Source of the DNA: Nepenthes gracilis
Taxonomy: Eukaryota; Streptophyta; Magnoliopsida; Caryophyllales; Nepenthaceae
Length of the DNA stretch: 64,000 nt
NCBI GenBank assembly: GCA_033239525.1
Contig: BSYO01000024.1
Location: 15,309,268 to 15,373,267 of the forward strand
Reading direction: 5' to 3'
Each line of letters starts with the position of its first letter. The first letter of the stretch is position 1. A program made the position numbers and the translations under genes. Under the pieces are notes generated by a model that saw only the letters and a list, made by a program, of their open reading frames with translations, made no database searches and was not told the origin of the DNA. Shown piece by piece: positions 12,590 through 25,400 of the stretch.

Positions 12590-13481
12590 CAATTGACAAA
12601 TGAGAGATTAAAGGACGATGAGAACAGCTGTCACCAACTGTGAGGATCATAGAAGGCTGAACCGACTCCAATACTATAAATACAACGTCATTGTTACACG
12701 AAAAGTGGCTTCTCTCCTTCCAATTAAGTAGGAGCTGACTCCGCAAAAAAGACCAGACCTTGTCTAAGCATTTGGAGCATACTCATCCTCTCTTTTCTCA
12801 TTTAGCTTGAGGGCTATTCCAGGACAGATGCATCTCTCGCTTTCAAAGCAACACTCCATCTAGGCTCGTGACTGCGTAGGTACCATGCCAACTCCGAACT
12901 CTCACACCGCTTGACCAATAGGTTAATTTGCACAGTAAGGCAAAAGAAGCCTTCTCCACTAGCAGCCAAAGAAGAGTTTAATGAGCGCTCTCATTGAAGC
13001 TAAATCCTCCATCTCTCAGAGCTACCCCCTATCCGGGCACACTTATCAGAACTTAGTCCTCCATATTTCTAAGATGCTCCCCAACCGAGCATTCCGTTGG
13101 AACTCAATCCTCCATATCAAAGCTACTCTTCAGTCGAGCGAATTCACAAGAACTCTATCCTCTATCTCAAAATTGCTTCCTAATTGGGTGCACTCATCAA
13201 AATTCAATCTTCTGTAAATACTCAATCACCCAAATGTATGCATCTACACATCATTTTTACACATCCTTCCATCTTTCTATATGTCTAAGGAAGATTTCTA
13301 ATTTGAATATTGAAAAATATATCGGGATCAAGTCCCACGTTTTTTGATCTCTTGTTTGTTAGTTGTGCTGCATAAGATTTAGGTTCAAAGTAATAAAAAT
13401 TGGACCCACTTCAGCTCGACCTACCAAAAAGATTAAGTGACTCCCTAATTTGTTTAGTAATTTGGATCCCGTGATGTATCA
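12590..13481 (+). repeat. 5'-truncated gypsy-type LTR (family shared with 47194-48304)
   Basis: From about 13000 to its end this matches the LTR at 47770-48304: repeated CTCAATCCTCCAT-like modules, then a block around 13340-13460 that corresponds to 48140-48270. A TATA-type motif (TATAAATA) near 12676 corresponds to ATAAATAC near 47737. The left part of the LTR is missing relative to the other copy. About 290 bases between roughly 12690 and 12985 are absent from the other copy and look like a later insertion. Confidence 0.65.
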
Positions 13482-13482
13482 T

Positions 13483-13502
13483 TGGCACTATTTATCAGAA
13501 CG
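13483..13502 (+). other. Primer-binding-site remnant after the LTR
   Basis: Directly after the LTR end (…ATGTATCA) comes TGGCACTATTTATCAGAACG. This resembles the TGGCGCCGT-type primer-binding site followed by GGGAACG seen in many plant gypsy elements, with C-to-T type changes. Its position one base after the LTR supports the LTR boundary. Confidence 0.55.
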
Positions 13503-14470
13503 ACTAAAAAGTTTAACCGCCACTTCTATGAGAGCAGATACAGCTAATGCCAGGGCACGAGCTCGCTTACCCGCCATAGACATCATCTCTCGTGGCCATG
13601 ATCTCTTCGCAGGCAGTCATGACGAAGACCGACCCCTGAGGTGCAGACGCTCACTGCCCAAAGCTGAGCTGTGTTCTTAGCAAACCCAAATCATTAGTAT
13701 CTGCCTGAAGGTACAATGCTAGGGTTTCACTCTCTAACTCTTAGACCTCAACGTCTAAAAAGAATTATGGGAGAAAAGGATAGCCTCCTCAAAAGATCCA
13801 ATGGCCTAGGTGGCCACGAGGGACAGGGCCTAGGCCGAAGGCCTGACTGAGTTATAAGATGCGAGATGAAGGCCCAGAGCGGCAAAATCTAGATCGCTCC
13901 CACAATGATAAGAGGTCTCCTGCATAGAAAGAAGTTCCATACAGCACCAGCAATCACCTTGTCGACCTAGTTAGGTCACCATTCGTAATGGAGATCTGGT
14001 CATCACCATCTCCTCCTAGGATTAGGGAACCAAGCCTGGAGCTCCGCAATTGAAATTTTGATCCGCTGCTCTACTTGGATCACTTTAATGCTTTGCCAGG
14101 CCTCCGGAGCCTCGTAGATCCCTAGTGTAGCATAGGCAAAAGGTTGGAATGCCCTTCGGTGCAATAGATTCTTCAGCTATGCGCATCTGGTGTTTCATAC
14201 TAGAAGACGCTATCAACATGCCGAATGATATTCCCTCTTGGTACCTGCGGGTCGCATGTCGACAATGAGAGCTCGGCATCCAAATCATGTAGCTGGTTCA
14301 ACGTGGTAGACCCAACCCTTCGTAGTGAAGAGGCCATAGGTGCAAGACTATAGGGTGGAGCAATTAGTCTCCTTCCTATCCGGGATCATTCCTAGTCTCG
14401 ATGACCCTCTAAAGCAGGGTGTACATGCTACACACCCGAGCAAAAAGCTGAACCAGCAAGCCCTGGGCTC
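13503..14470 (+). pseudogene. Leader and start of the internal region of the same gypsy family
   Basis: This sequence is more GC-rich than its surroundings and follows the primer-binding site, so it should be the untranslated leader and gag start. One short frame, 13450-13680, runs through it without a recognisable domain. The element is cut off at about 14470, where AT-rich sequence of another repeat begins. Confidence 0.4.
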
Positions 14471-14475
14471 CCTAT

Positions 14476-17400
14476 CACGTCCTAGATTTCAATCCCAAAA
14501 TTTAACACTTAAATAATATTAATTAACTAAATAACTATTTAATAACTTTTAGACATGAATTTCACACTGATACCTCGACCAACCACAATCTTAATAAATA
14601 AAAATACACACAGGACTCAAAAATATGCCACATCATTGTGTGACTTTGACAGCAATCCAATTATATGACATTGGATCTTACGTTAGGAATGATACTTGTA
14701 TAATTCAACAATTAATATATAATAATATGTGGAAGCAAATAAATATCCATAAATTTGATCGAACAAAAATAAAATCATCAACAACACAAACTTGATACCA
14801 AATTATGGACATATAATATCCAAATTATAACATAAAACTACAACAAATCTTATACTGATACAACCAACTATCCAGACTTAAATATTGCCTAAAATATATC
14901 ATAATTACAATCTAAACATATCCAATGGCCAAATTACATTATTTAACACATTTTAAAGCAGTTTGAAAAATATAATACTACCATTTGAATAACCAAAATA
15001 TAAGCTAATATCATCCAAAATTATCTAATCAAATAAAATACAACATTAGACCTATTAATTATCGTCTAAACACTATCCGAATATAATATAATACAATTAA
15101 CATTATCCAAAATTATTAAATGGTAATAATTATCATCAATTTATTAATTTAAACTTCTCTTATCAGCTCGATCCTTTAATCCTGGTTACTTGGTAAGGAC
15201 TTGTATATCTCATCCGAGGAGATTAGTAAAACAATAAGAGAATAAGCCAAAAGCTTTAGAAGGCATATAATATGTCAATAAACATGTATACTTGCATATA
15301 AAAACATGTCAGATAGAATATGAAACATGATCGGATACAAATATATGAATCTTGTGTAGATAAATTTTTATAATAATATTCTCAGATTTTTTCATCTTAT
15401 CTTATTACCTTTTTATCATCAAAACATGGTTAAATTCTTATTTTCTTTAGGGATAAGGGTTGATAAGTCTTACCAATTAAATAAGCAGATAATCGAAACT
15501 CAAGTTGTATATATTTTCATACAACCAACAACCATACGCTCTTATTTAAAACCTAAGGGTGGGTCGTCTACATAAAACCTTATAGACGGGATCAAATGCT
15601 ACTTCTTAACCCTACGAATGAAAGAGTCAAATATTGATGTATTACTATAATATATTAAGGTATGTCATAATATACTATTCACTAACCATAATCCATAGTC
15701 CAATATTTAATTTAGAAAAATTCTATATTTTGCTTCTTAATTTTTTATTTTTACCCATTTGGAGAACGATTTATCATTTGTTGACATAATTGTAGAGCTT
15801 TTTTATAATTATATAATTTCATACTTAAACTTTTGCAAAAAAACTTAATCATGATGAGATTTTTACATGTGGAATGCTAAATTAGCATGTACCATAAGAA
15901 ATTTAGCAAGTTAAGCAAATTTTAGCAAATTGATGCATAATTTTTTATTTTCACCCATTTGGAGAACGATTCATCATTTGTTGACATAATTGTAGAGCTT
16001 TTTTATAATTATATAATTTCATACTTAAACTTTTGCAAAAAAACTTAATCATGATGAGATTTTTACATGTGGAATGCTAAATTAGCATGTATCATAAGAA
16101 ATTTAGCAAGTTAAGCAAATTTTAGCAAATTGATGCATAATTCAGTAAGTATGCAGGTTCTTCCATGGTATTTTAGAAAACATATTGTATATATATTTGT
16201 CAATTTTCACATATGCTGAACTATTATATATGGAGATAAGTTGAATAGTACAGAAAAGCTTTGCTGAATACAAAAAATAAAATAAAATAACTTAACACTC
16301 AATTTTGTTGTTGCAGTTTATCTGTATCACATGCAAGGCAATTTTTGTGTGTTTCTAATATAAATTAGGACTTACATTTAGTGTTTAAGATATGTAGAAT
16401 ATTATATATGAATTTGAATCATGCAAGACGTATAAATCTTATAATTTCAGACATGCAAAACAATGGTTGTAGAAAGTCAGTGCAATATGTAGAAAATTCA
16501 GCATATACTTGTAAAATGTAGTGATATTAGTAGACAAATAGGTTTTTACGGCACATGCAAGACCTGTATTTTAAATTTAAAGTATGGAGAAGATATTATA
16601 TAAATTTTAAGACATATTAGAATCAAAATTCAGAAGAACGACAACAAAATTCAGCATGCATGACTTCAAAATTTTTAGCAAAACATGTAAGGAGTTTTAG
16701 TTGTATTTCAAGACAAATAGGACATAATTTGATATGTAGAAGCATAGGTTCAACAATTCACAACTATATAAGAATAATACATACGAAATTTAGGCATGAA
16801 AAACTATTTAATCACGTTTTTAGGCATGACAAGTGATGCGATGCAGGATTCAGCACATATTTTTCCTTGTTAATGACTTAAACATGGATTTCCATAAAGT
16901 TTTGCCACAAAAATGATGAGAAATCAAGCGTGCTAAGCAAAGTCATAAACTTCAAATTTGAAGACATTTATGAGCATTTGGATAAGAAAATGCTCCAAGA
17001 TATCAACAAAAATCAATAACAAAAGAAAGAGGTTTAGAGGTACACCTGTTTTTTCTTCAAATTTACCAAATTCTAGTATCAAATTACTTGGATTGGACCT
17101 CCTCAAGCCTTGTCTCTTTTATTCTCTCTCTTCTCCTTCGATCTTTCTCTTTTCTCTTGAAACTACAGTAGAAAATGACTAAAAATGAGTTCGAGTGCTT
17201 TTATAATAGTCTGGCGCTCAAGCACCAATTGAGCGTGTATTGAGTGCCATCACCACGGAAATCAGAGCTCGAGCGTGACTCGAGCGTGACTCATGCCTTG
17301 AGTTTTATTGGAATCAATGCTTGAGCATAACTTGAGTGTGCATTGAGTGCCATACAAATTGGTATCGGTGCTTCAGTATGATTTGAGCCTTCTTTAGGTG

Positions 17401-17560
17401 TGTGTCAGGACTACATCAAGCACGAGCCATCCGGTTCTAATTTTGACTCTTTTAATCTAATTTTTTATTTTCTTTTGACCTTAATTTTAATTATATTAAT
17501 TTAATTAATTATGATTATGATAATTTAAAAACTCAAGCCTTATACACTATAAGAATCGAG
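14476..17560 (-). repeat. Long LTR-like repeat, left arm of an inverted pair
   Basis: Read on the minus strand, several blocks match the plus strand of 17570-19645 in the same order. Examples are the block around TAATATATTAAGGTATGTCA (15640-15665), the CTTTAGGGAT block near 15450, and a CTTTTATAATAG/GAGCG block near 17190-17280 (right-arm counterpart near 17800-17830). Long AT-rich sequence with a GC-richer CT/GA-rich end is typical of the long LTRs elsewhere in this window. No coding sequence is seen in it. Confidence 0.5.
15741..16140. repeat. Perfectly phased 200-bp tandem duplication
   Basis: Copy one is 15741-15940 and copy two is 15941-16140. Both begin TTTTTTATTT and end TGATGCATAA. 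I count three differences between them (positions 15752/15952, 15772/15972 and one T/C near 15893/16093). The duplication lies inside the left LTR-like arm and has no counterpart in the right arm. Confidence 0.95.
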
Positions 17561-17569
17561 TTTTAGCGA

Positions 17570-19645
17570 ATGTTAAACGTGATTACCTAAGTTAAAATAA
17601 TTAAAATTGAAGTCAAATGATATAAAAAATGTTAAAATGGAAAAAATTACAAACCAGATGAGTTGTACACTCAGCCCCGGGCAGGTGCTGAACCGCTTGC
17701 TGCGTACCCTAGTGCCCTGGTAGGTGCTGATTCTAGAAGTTGGCCCACTCGCCGTGCTCTTGTGCCCCCTAGCTTGGCGGATTTCAGGATACCCCGCTTC
17801 AAGCTCAAGCGCAGGTCTTCTATAAAAGTCGATCGAGGATTGCTTCCACCGCATTTCCAAGCAATGGAAAGGATAGAGAAGAGAGAAAAGAGAGGGAGAA
17901 GGACCAAAGGATAGAGAAGAAGAGAGAGAAACGGGAGAAAGTGTCTGGATTACTTAATTTGGAATGTTCGGATTAAGAATTTCGATATATCAGGTGAAAA
18001 CAATGGCACATTTAACTCCCTCTTTCCTTCCTTGTGATTTATTTTCATTTTTTCGAATATTATTATTCTAATACTCGTCTAAATTAAGATTTTAAAATAA
18101 AAATATAAAAAATATGGATATTTATCGGTTTACCATAATTTTACAGTGAAATTTATTAAGAACTCATATTTAATCATATGTATCATAATTATATGTATTA
18201 TTTTAAAATTTTTTTCATGTTTAGAAGTATAAAAATAATTCCTATGTGTTTGTGCTTTATAGGTGTGAATTTTAAAGTATTATATGTTATTTGTGTATGA
18301 TAAAAATATATTGTATATTTAACTATGTGATGTATACTTATTAAATTTAGTAGAAAAATTTATAAATTTCTACTGCATGTATTTTTGTTAAAATTTTATG
18401 TTTATAAAATTGATATGATAAAATTGTGTTTGTCATTATGGAAAGAAATAAGGGACACTACAATTTTATTAAGAAAAGTATAAACTATTCTTTAAAATAG
18501 TAAAAAATAAGAATTAAGAAGTAAAGTGTATAGTTTTTTTTTTTTTTTAATTAAGAAGTTAAGAAATTTGATCAATGATTATTCAATAAATAGTATATCT
18601 GACATACCTTAATATATTATAATAGAATATCATTATCTGATCAGCACCGCAATGCAGTTTCGGCCTTGTCTACAAGGAGATAATATATAAATAGTCCACC
18701 TCCGAGTCTTGAATAAGGACACAAAGGCTTTTGATTGTATAAGAATAAATATAATTCGGGTTTCAATCGACTGCATCTTCAGATAGTAGGGTCTACTGGT
18801 CCCGATCCCTAAAGAAAATAAGTTTTCGGCATGTTTGGTAACTAAGACTAAGGAACAACAAAATAAGAAATCAGAAACATAATTATATAAGTATTCTAAT
18901 CATATTTTAATCTTTAGATAATAGGGCCTATTGGTCCTGATCCCTAAAGGAAGTTTTCAGCATGTTTGGTAACTAAGACTAAGGAACAACAAGATAAGAA
19001 ATCAGAAACAGAATTATATAAGTTTTCTAATCATATTTTAAGTTATTATATTCCATGATAATCTCTATTCCTGCTATTATATTTTAAGTGAAAAGATTGT
19101 ATGGTCTTTACCATATATTGTATCTTATTCAGTATTTGGCTCACTCTTTACTATTTTATTAACCATTTAAATGATTTGTACGAATTTATACTTGACGAGT
19201 TGGATTGAAGTTTGAAAGGTTTAGTTTATATTTCTGGAGACATTATTCTTGCTAGTGTACATTTTGGAATAGTATGTACTATATTTAGTTATTATTTTGT
19301 GGATGTCTTTAGATGTAGATTGAGAATGAGATGATATAAAGTATTTGACCCATTTTAATGACTATATAAGGAACAATATATCTAAGTGATGATAGTTTTT
19401 TTGTATGTGATGGATAAATATTATAGATGTTTATTGTTTTTACAGATTTGTATATGATTGATTTAGTAGTCATATTTTCTTAACATGAAGTTGACATCAT
19501 GCTATTATTAAACTAATTACATGAAGTAATTACATGTGAGGCTCATCCCATTTATTATGATGTATTTTACTAGTAATATTGATAACTAAAAGATAATATG
19601 TTATGAGTAAGATTAATGAAAAATTTTAGGATGTGGTTCGTCACA
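17570..19645 (+). repeat. Long LTR-like repeat, right arm of an inverted pair
   Basis: Begins near a TGTTAAACG sequence. It contains a GC-richer block (17680-17930) followed by a GA-rich stretch, then long AT-rich sequence ending near GATGTGGTTCGTCACA (about 19630-19645). Its reverse complement matches the left arm block by block. The open frames at 17573-17914 lie in this GC-rich block on both strands and show no known protein family. Confidence 0.5.
18781..19042. repeat. 135-bp tandem duplication inside the right LTR-like arm
   Basis: Copy one starts at 18781 (AGATAGTAGGGTCTACTGG) and copy two at 18916 (AGATAATAGGGCCTATTGG). Both contain ATGTTTGGTAACTAAGACTA and end in ATCATATTTTAA. The copies differ at several positions, and copy two lacks the short AAATAA segment found after CCCTAAAG in copy one. 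Confidence 0.9.
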
Positions 19646-20001
19646 CATGTCCTTTAACCCAAAAGGTGCAAGCGATAATTTCCTGCCAAGTGTAGGTAAG
19701 TTAAGTGCACCCATGTAGGTTGCTTAAGTGTTATAAACACGTTTATTTGCTTACTCCATTCACCATGCCGAATATATGAATGCTTGTGTGTTTGAATTAA
19801 TTCAAATACCTAGATTACCCCTAAGTCGGGTAAACTTCTTCACCCATGCCTTGACCGGCTGTGACACAGTGTAAAAAACCTCGATTCTATCAATCGAGTA
19901 GCTCGAACGTGGTTGAATTTTGAACCTCGGTTTTAGCAACTGAGCGGCGCAAACGAGGTTGAATATAACAGCTCGGGGTCTTACAAACCAAAAGTCAAAA
20001 C
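19646..20001. other. Spacer between the inverted repeats and the next element
   Basis: No gene is recognised. The last five bases (AAAAC, 19997-20001) form the left half of a likely target-site duplication for the element that follows. Confidence 0.4.
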
Positions 20002-22262
20002 TGTCACGAACTCGAACCAAATAGGTTAATATAAATAACTAATTATAATTTTTAAAATCTAAAATTTCAAATAAATTAAATAAATAACACAAAATTTCAA
20101 AAATCTAGGTATGACAAATCAATACACAAGACCCGATGAATCAAAATTCACATAGGACCTCATCGGACAACCATTCGGATCAAATAAATACAACCTACTC
20201 TACCATCATCGTAAGGAAAGTAATAATCCGACTAAAAAATCATAATCAAATCTAACACAATATTCGAATTATTTCAGAAATATAACAATAAGCATACATT
20301 CAGCTAATTCCATAATTCAGATATATCAAATATCAATTTAAACCATGATAAAATTGAAACTCACCAAATTGGGCGAATAACTAACCGATCATGTCATTAT
20401 TCCTGCAATACATCCGAATCTTCTATTCTGAATGGATAAAATAGAAAAAGTGAGTATAATGTTTAGTAAGTATCATATTTAAACAAAAAGAATCCAATAA
20501 ATTAGAGAGAATGTCAAATGGATAAAAATTCATTCAAATGACATAATAAATTCAAATCGTCGATATAATAAATTTAATAAAATTCAAGGTCCAGAATTCA
20601 AAATCCAATAGTAGTTTCTACACAAATCAATTATCTAAATTCAAAATAAATGTCCAAATTATAAAACATTCCTCATTGGGACATGTATATATATATATAT
20701 ATATAATATAAATGATCCGAACCAATTCCAATAAGTAATTAGCTAAAATCCAAAGTTTAAATCCGAGTCCGAATCCAAGGCCCGATTAGTTTGTAATTTA
20801 GGCGAAATCCGATAGTCGGATGATCTAATAGTGCAGCCGAAGCAACGTCGCAACACATAGTTCAAAGGTCCGGATCAAAAGCTATAGTTTAAAATCATTT
20901 GTATGAGATATAACAAGACCCAACAAAGGACAAAATTGGCAAACTTCAAATCTAAGTCCAAAATCCAAATCCAAATCAAAGACTAATATAAATAAATGCA
21001 GAGATACAAATCATGTATCAAATTTGAATTCCGATCATTTAAAACCTAGCTTAATAAAGGGTTATACATAATCACGATAACCTTAGGCAAAATCAAATTT
21101 AAATTAGGTTAGCATGTATGACCACCCATGTACTCTGTACCCATGGATAAGGTTGCTCGCTATTATTTACCACCCGTGACTTTAGGTGTAATTCTCAAAC
21201 TTGGCAAATATATTAAGATGTCCGAATATATTCTAAGGTCAAATCAAATTATCTAAATGGAAAGGATCACTACTTAAAGCATTTCCTGTCGGTGAAAATG
21301 GATTTCCAAATAATAAAATATCTCTTTATCGGGAGCTAGTCAGAATATCAAATACCCCAAATCTAAATGTACTGACCACGATCCGACACGTGCATGTGAC
21401 TGCACGACCTATGCAAAGTTTCATACTCATTTTTATACAAATACACTCATATAAAATATACAATATTCAATAAATTATTCAGACTTTAAAAAAATATTAA
21501 ACCCTTCAAAATCATAAAACCCAATCCAGAAACACCAAAATTAGCCAATGAACTATACATACATGTCCAAATTAAACACATCGGGTAGATAAAATTACAT
21601 GCATGTTAGTAAAAGTTATAAATAGTGTCTAAAATATTTCATATATTAAATCAAACCAAAGAGAAAATTTACAAATACTTATCTTGATCTCATACTTTCA
21701 GATCTGAAAAAAAGGTTCCAAAGTGCCCAAACGGCACCCTTTCTCCCTCATTGCTGGCATGTCCTCCCTCTCTCCTCTGCGCGTGGCCTCCCTCTCGCGC
21801 ACCGCTGCCGCTATCGCCTGCGTGGCCATCGCCGGCCTTCCCTGCATCGCCTCGCTGGCACCGTCGATCTCTTCTGGCGCCGTTCTCTCTTGTCGCACAA
21901 ACCCTCCCCTTCTCTTTCTCTCTTCGTGTGCTTCAGCCTCACACCGCAGCTCACCCACGGCCGTCACCGGTCACTGGGGAGTCACCATTAGCCTCCATTG
22001 ACTACCGCTACTTCATCTCCGTACACCGTTGTTGCGGTTGTTGCTGACAACACCGTCGGCCACCACGATGGCTTCTCACCGAACATTGCCATCCACTAGC
22101 CACAAGCCACCAACGACGACTCACACCTCACCGACCTCACCAAACATCGCCGTCACCTACCACCGTTGAATGGCCGACTTTCTCCTCCTTCTCCCTCATT
22201 CTCTTTCCCTTATCCCAATTATTATCTGATTTCTTCTACTTTTTTTTCTCTTTTTTCTGTTT

Positions 22263-22304
<42 letters not shown>

Positions 22305-22497
22305 TATTTTAGTTTTTCTTTTATTTGAAAATCCAAATTGATATTCGGATAATAGTACAGGCGCACCTCGAGCGTCAACCCGACTAATCCAAATATCCTC
22401 CAAAATTTTTTAATATTTAATTAATTTTTGTCACGCCCAAATTACACAAAATTATAATTAATATTAAATTATTTGAACGAAAATTTGGAAGATTATA
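20002..22497 (-). repeat. 3' LTR (left) of the minus-strand gypsy element
   Basis: Direct repeat of 26383-28915. Going leftward on the minus strand it has an AT-rich start, an (AAT)n tract (22304-22267), a GA-rich zone, a GC-rich block (about 22230-21720) with open frames on both strands, then a long AT-rich part. The GC-rich frames have no recognised domain. Confidence 0.85.
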
Positions 22498-25400
22498 TTC
22501 TTCCATTCTTACAAAAATTTTGTCCTTGAAATTTATACTCCTCGATCTTAACCTCAAGTATCATATAATGAGAATATTCTTTCAAATTTCATCTTCGATC
22601 TCCTCAGCATATTTCTTTGATCAAATGGTTTCTCTAAATCTAATTCTCATCAAATAGAGATATTTTCTCGGACTTATCTTCAAGATCTTTTAACACTTCT
22701 TAAATTGAAAGATTTCTCAAAAATATAATGGTCAATGAAAACATCATATTCCTTACACCAAATCTTTCCTATCCCAAAATCGAGATCATAGCTTTAACCT
22801 AAAACACTTTCCATCAATCAGAGACGATTTCAACCCAATCACATGTGAAGAGTCATTCATATAAAACATACTGTATCTATTCATCAAATTCAGATATAAG
22901 GCCATTCTAAAGGCCACTTATCTAATCTCCTAAAGACTTCAAGTATCCTAATGAACCTCCACTTCAGACTACCATTAGACTTCAAAATTTAGAATTCTTC
23001 TCTTCAAAATGCTTACAGAAATATCTAACTACTCTTCTCGAGCTTCTAATCAGTTTACAAAACTCATTTCCTACTTCAAACTTCCAATCAAATCTTGTGA
23101 TCAATAACCACAAGTCCATACGCTTCCATTGCGCCACTCTGATCGATCATCAGCCTTAACTCAAATCAGAAGCCTCAAAGTAGGAATACCTTGTAATCTC
23201 CACACCTTGACAATATACCAACGACCAATCTCGGAAATGACTTCCTAATAGACAAGCGATAAGACGACTTTATCAGCTTATCCATTATCTACCTCGAATC
23301 TCGGCAAGCAATAAACTATCTTCATCATTTAAACCATCATCAACTAGTTCATCCTTATCCAAATAACCATCAAGTCATTTGCTATTTGAGGCAGGCCCAA
23401 AACAAAATCTTGAACGCTTCTTCTCACATTTTTCTTTAGGCATGAGACATATCTTCCCACGGCTCGCGATCAAATCGTCTTCAAACTCTCTCTCCACTCC
23501 ACTAGATGAAAAGTCTTTGACGTTCCTATCAAATTTGGATCACTTTAACTCAACCATAAATGTTGACATGTTCTCAAGCTTCTATCCAATCAGTTTCTAA
23601 GCTTTCATCCAATCAACCGAAACTCAAATGAAATAATTCTTAAAAACATGCCTCCTCTTGAACGTGTAATGGAAATCACTTTCTAGAATGTTCGAGATTG
23701 CCTGCTCAATCACTTCCAACTTCAAGATGGCTCATCAAAAAAGGATATTCCTACTGATCTTCATAAAACTTCTCCCACAAAAGAAGTTTTGTTCAAAATT
23801 TAATCTTGACAGCAAAGAGAGAAAATCCCTCTAGCCCAAATTTTCCTATTAGCATTCTCACCATAGCATCTTCATGCAAAATCCTTCAATTGCGCCGCAT
23901 CCAAAACTTGTCTTAGATAAGGCACCCGATATGCAGAATCCAAACATATTTAAATATTTTGTAGAAGTATCACAGAGCGCTATCAATCATTCTGATCCAT
24001 TAGGGATCGACAAAATTGATGCTGATGACACTTTACTTTTCAATTATCGAAAACTTTTCTCACAAGTATCACTTCAATTAAATATCGATTGCCTCTATTC
24101 CAAAAGCGCTAACGGCACTACAATCATTGAGAAGCATTCAAAGAAACTCCCATCATAACTAACCAGATCCAACAAACTTCGTACTTCCGAGACCTTTGCC
24201 AATCTTTTTAAATTCGCCACTATTTTCATATTCTTCAAATTCTCAAATGTCACAATAAGAACTATAGGAACCAAAATGACACCTCTTTAAAATCTGCAAC
24301 AGACTTTCCAATCAGATATCATATTTCTCAACATTCTTCAAATAAATCAGAACACCATTGACAAAGCCATCAAATCTAACCCAAACACGGTCAAAAATTT
24401 CAATCGATATTATTCACACAAGGCGCTAAATATTGGATAACCCAAAAGCTCCATCATAATTCGCAATGATCACATCTTGACCTGAAAGTTGTCCTATGCG
24501 CATCATCCCACTAAATCCTCAATTAATGATACCTCAAGCACAGTTCGATCTTAGAGAAAATTTAAATTTCTTCAAATGGATCCAACAAATCCTTGATCTT
24601 TCAGAGCTGATACATATCCAATTTTTAAATAATCAAAACATAAACCCATCGATCCAACTTTATTCACCAGAGAATATTGAAGCACTCCATGCCAAGACAC
24701 TTGGCCGAGCAAAACCCTTCTCAACAGATTCTGCAATTGTTGTCTTAATTTTTTCATCTCGGATAAGACTACCCCATACGTAGCCTTTGGAATAGCCGTC
24801 AAATTAAGCACAATATTGATAGAAGATTCGATCTCCCGATCTGCAAACAATCAAGACCAATCCTTAGAAAAACACATTCGAATTCACAGATGACCAAAAT
24901 GTCTTCAATGGTTACAAAATAGCTCCCATATGTGATCATATGTGCCAAATAGGCTCAGCACTCATCTCTCAATAGATAACTCGCTTGCAACGCCAAAAAT
25001 CAACCTTTAAACTTTCTTACTAATTCTTCCTTTGAACTCCAATGACTCGTATACTAAAATATAGAATGGAACAATCTTAGCAAAATAGATTTCCATAACG
25101 GAGGATCCGGTGCTAACTTCACAGACTGTATATGCAAAATACTCTGCTGGAACCGTCTAACTCCTATTTGAATCTCTGGAATCTGGACACCTAGAATTCG
25201 AACGATCCATTGACAAATGGCACATCTGGCCACAATTTAAAACATACTTCATTTCTGATGAAGCAAACTTGTTTCGTGTACACCTTCCCATTAAACTTGC
25301 AGGCTGACCTTGCAAACTCGAATTTCAAGGAAGAAGATTTTGCTTCATATGACTTCCTTTAACTTTTCCTCTGGAGGATAAGCAAGTCCATCTTTCAAAT

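Noticed and set aside
13450..13680. 76-codon frame considered as a host gene
   Set aside because: It spans the LTR end and primer-binding site of a retroelement, so it cannot be a conserved host exon.
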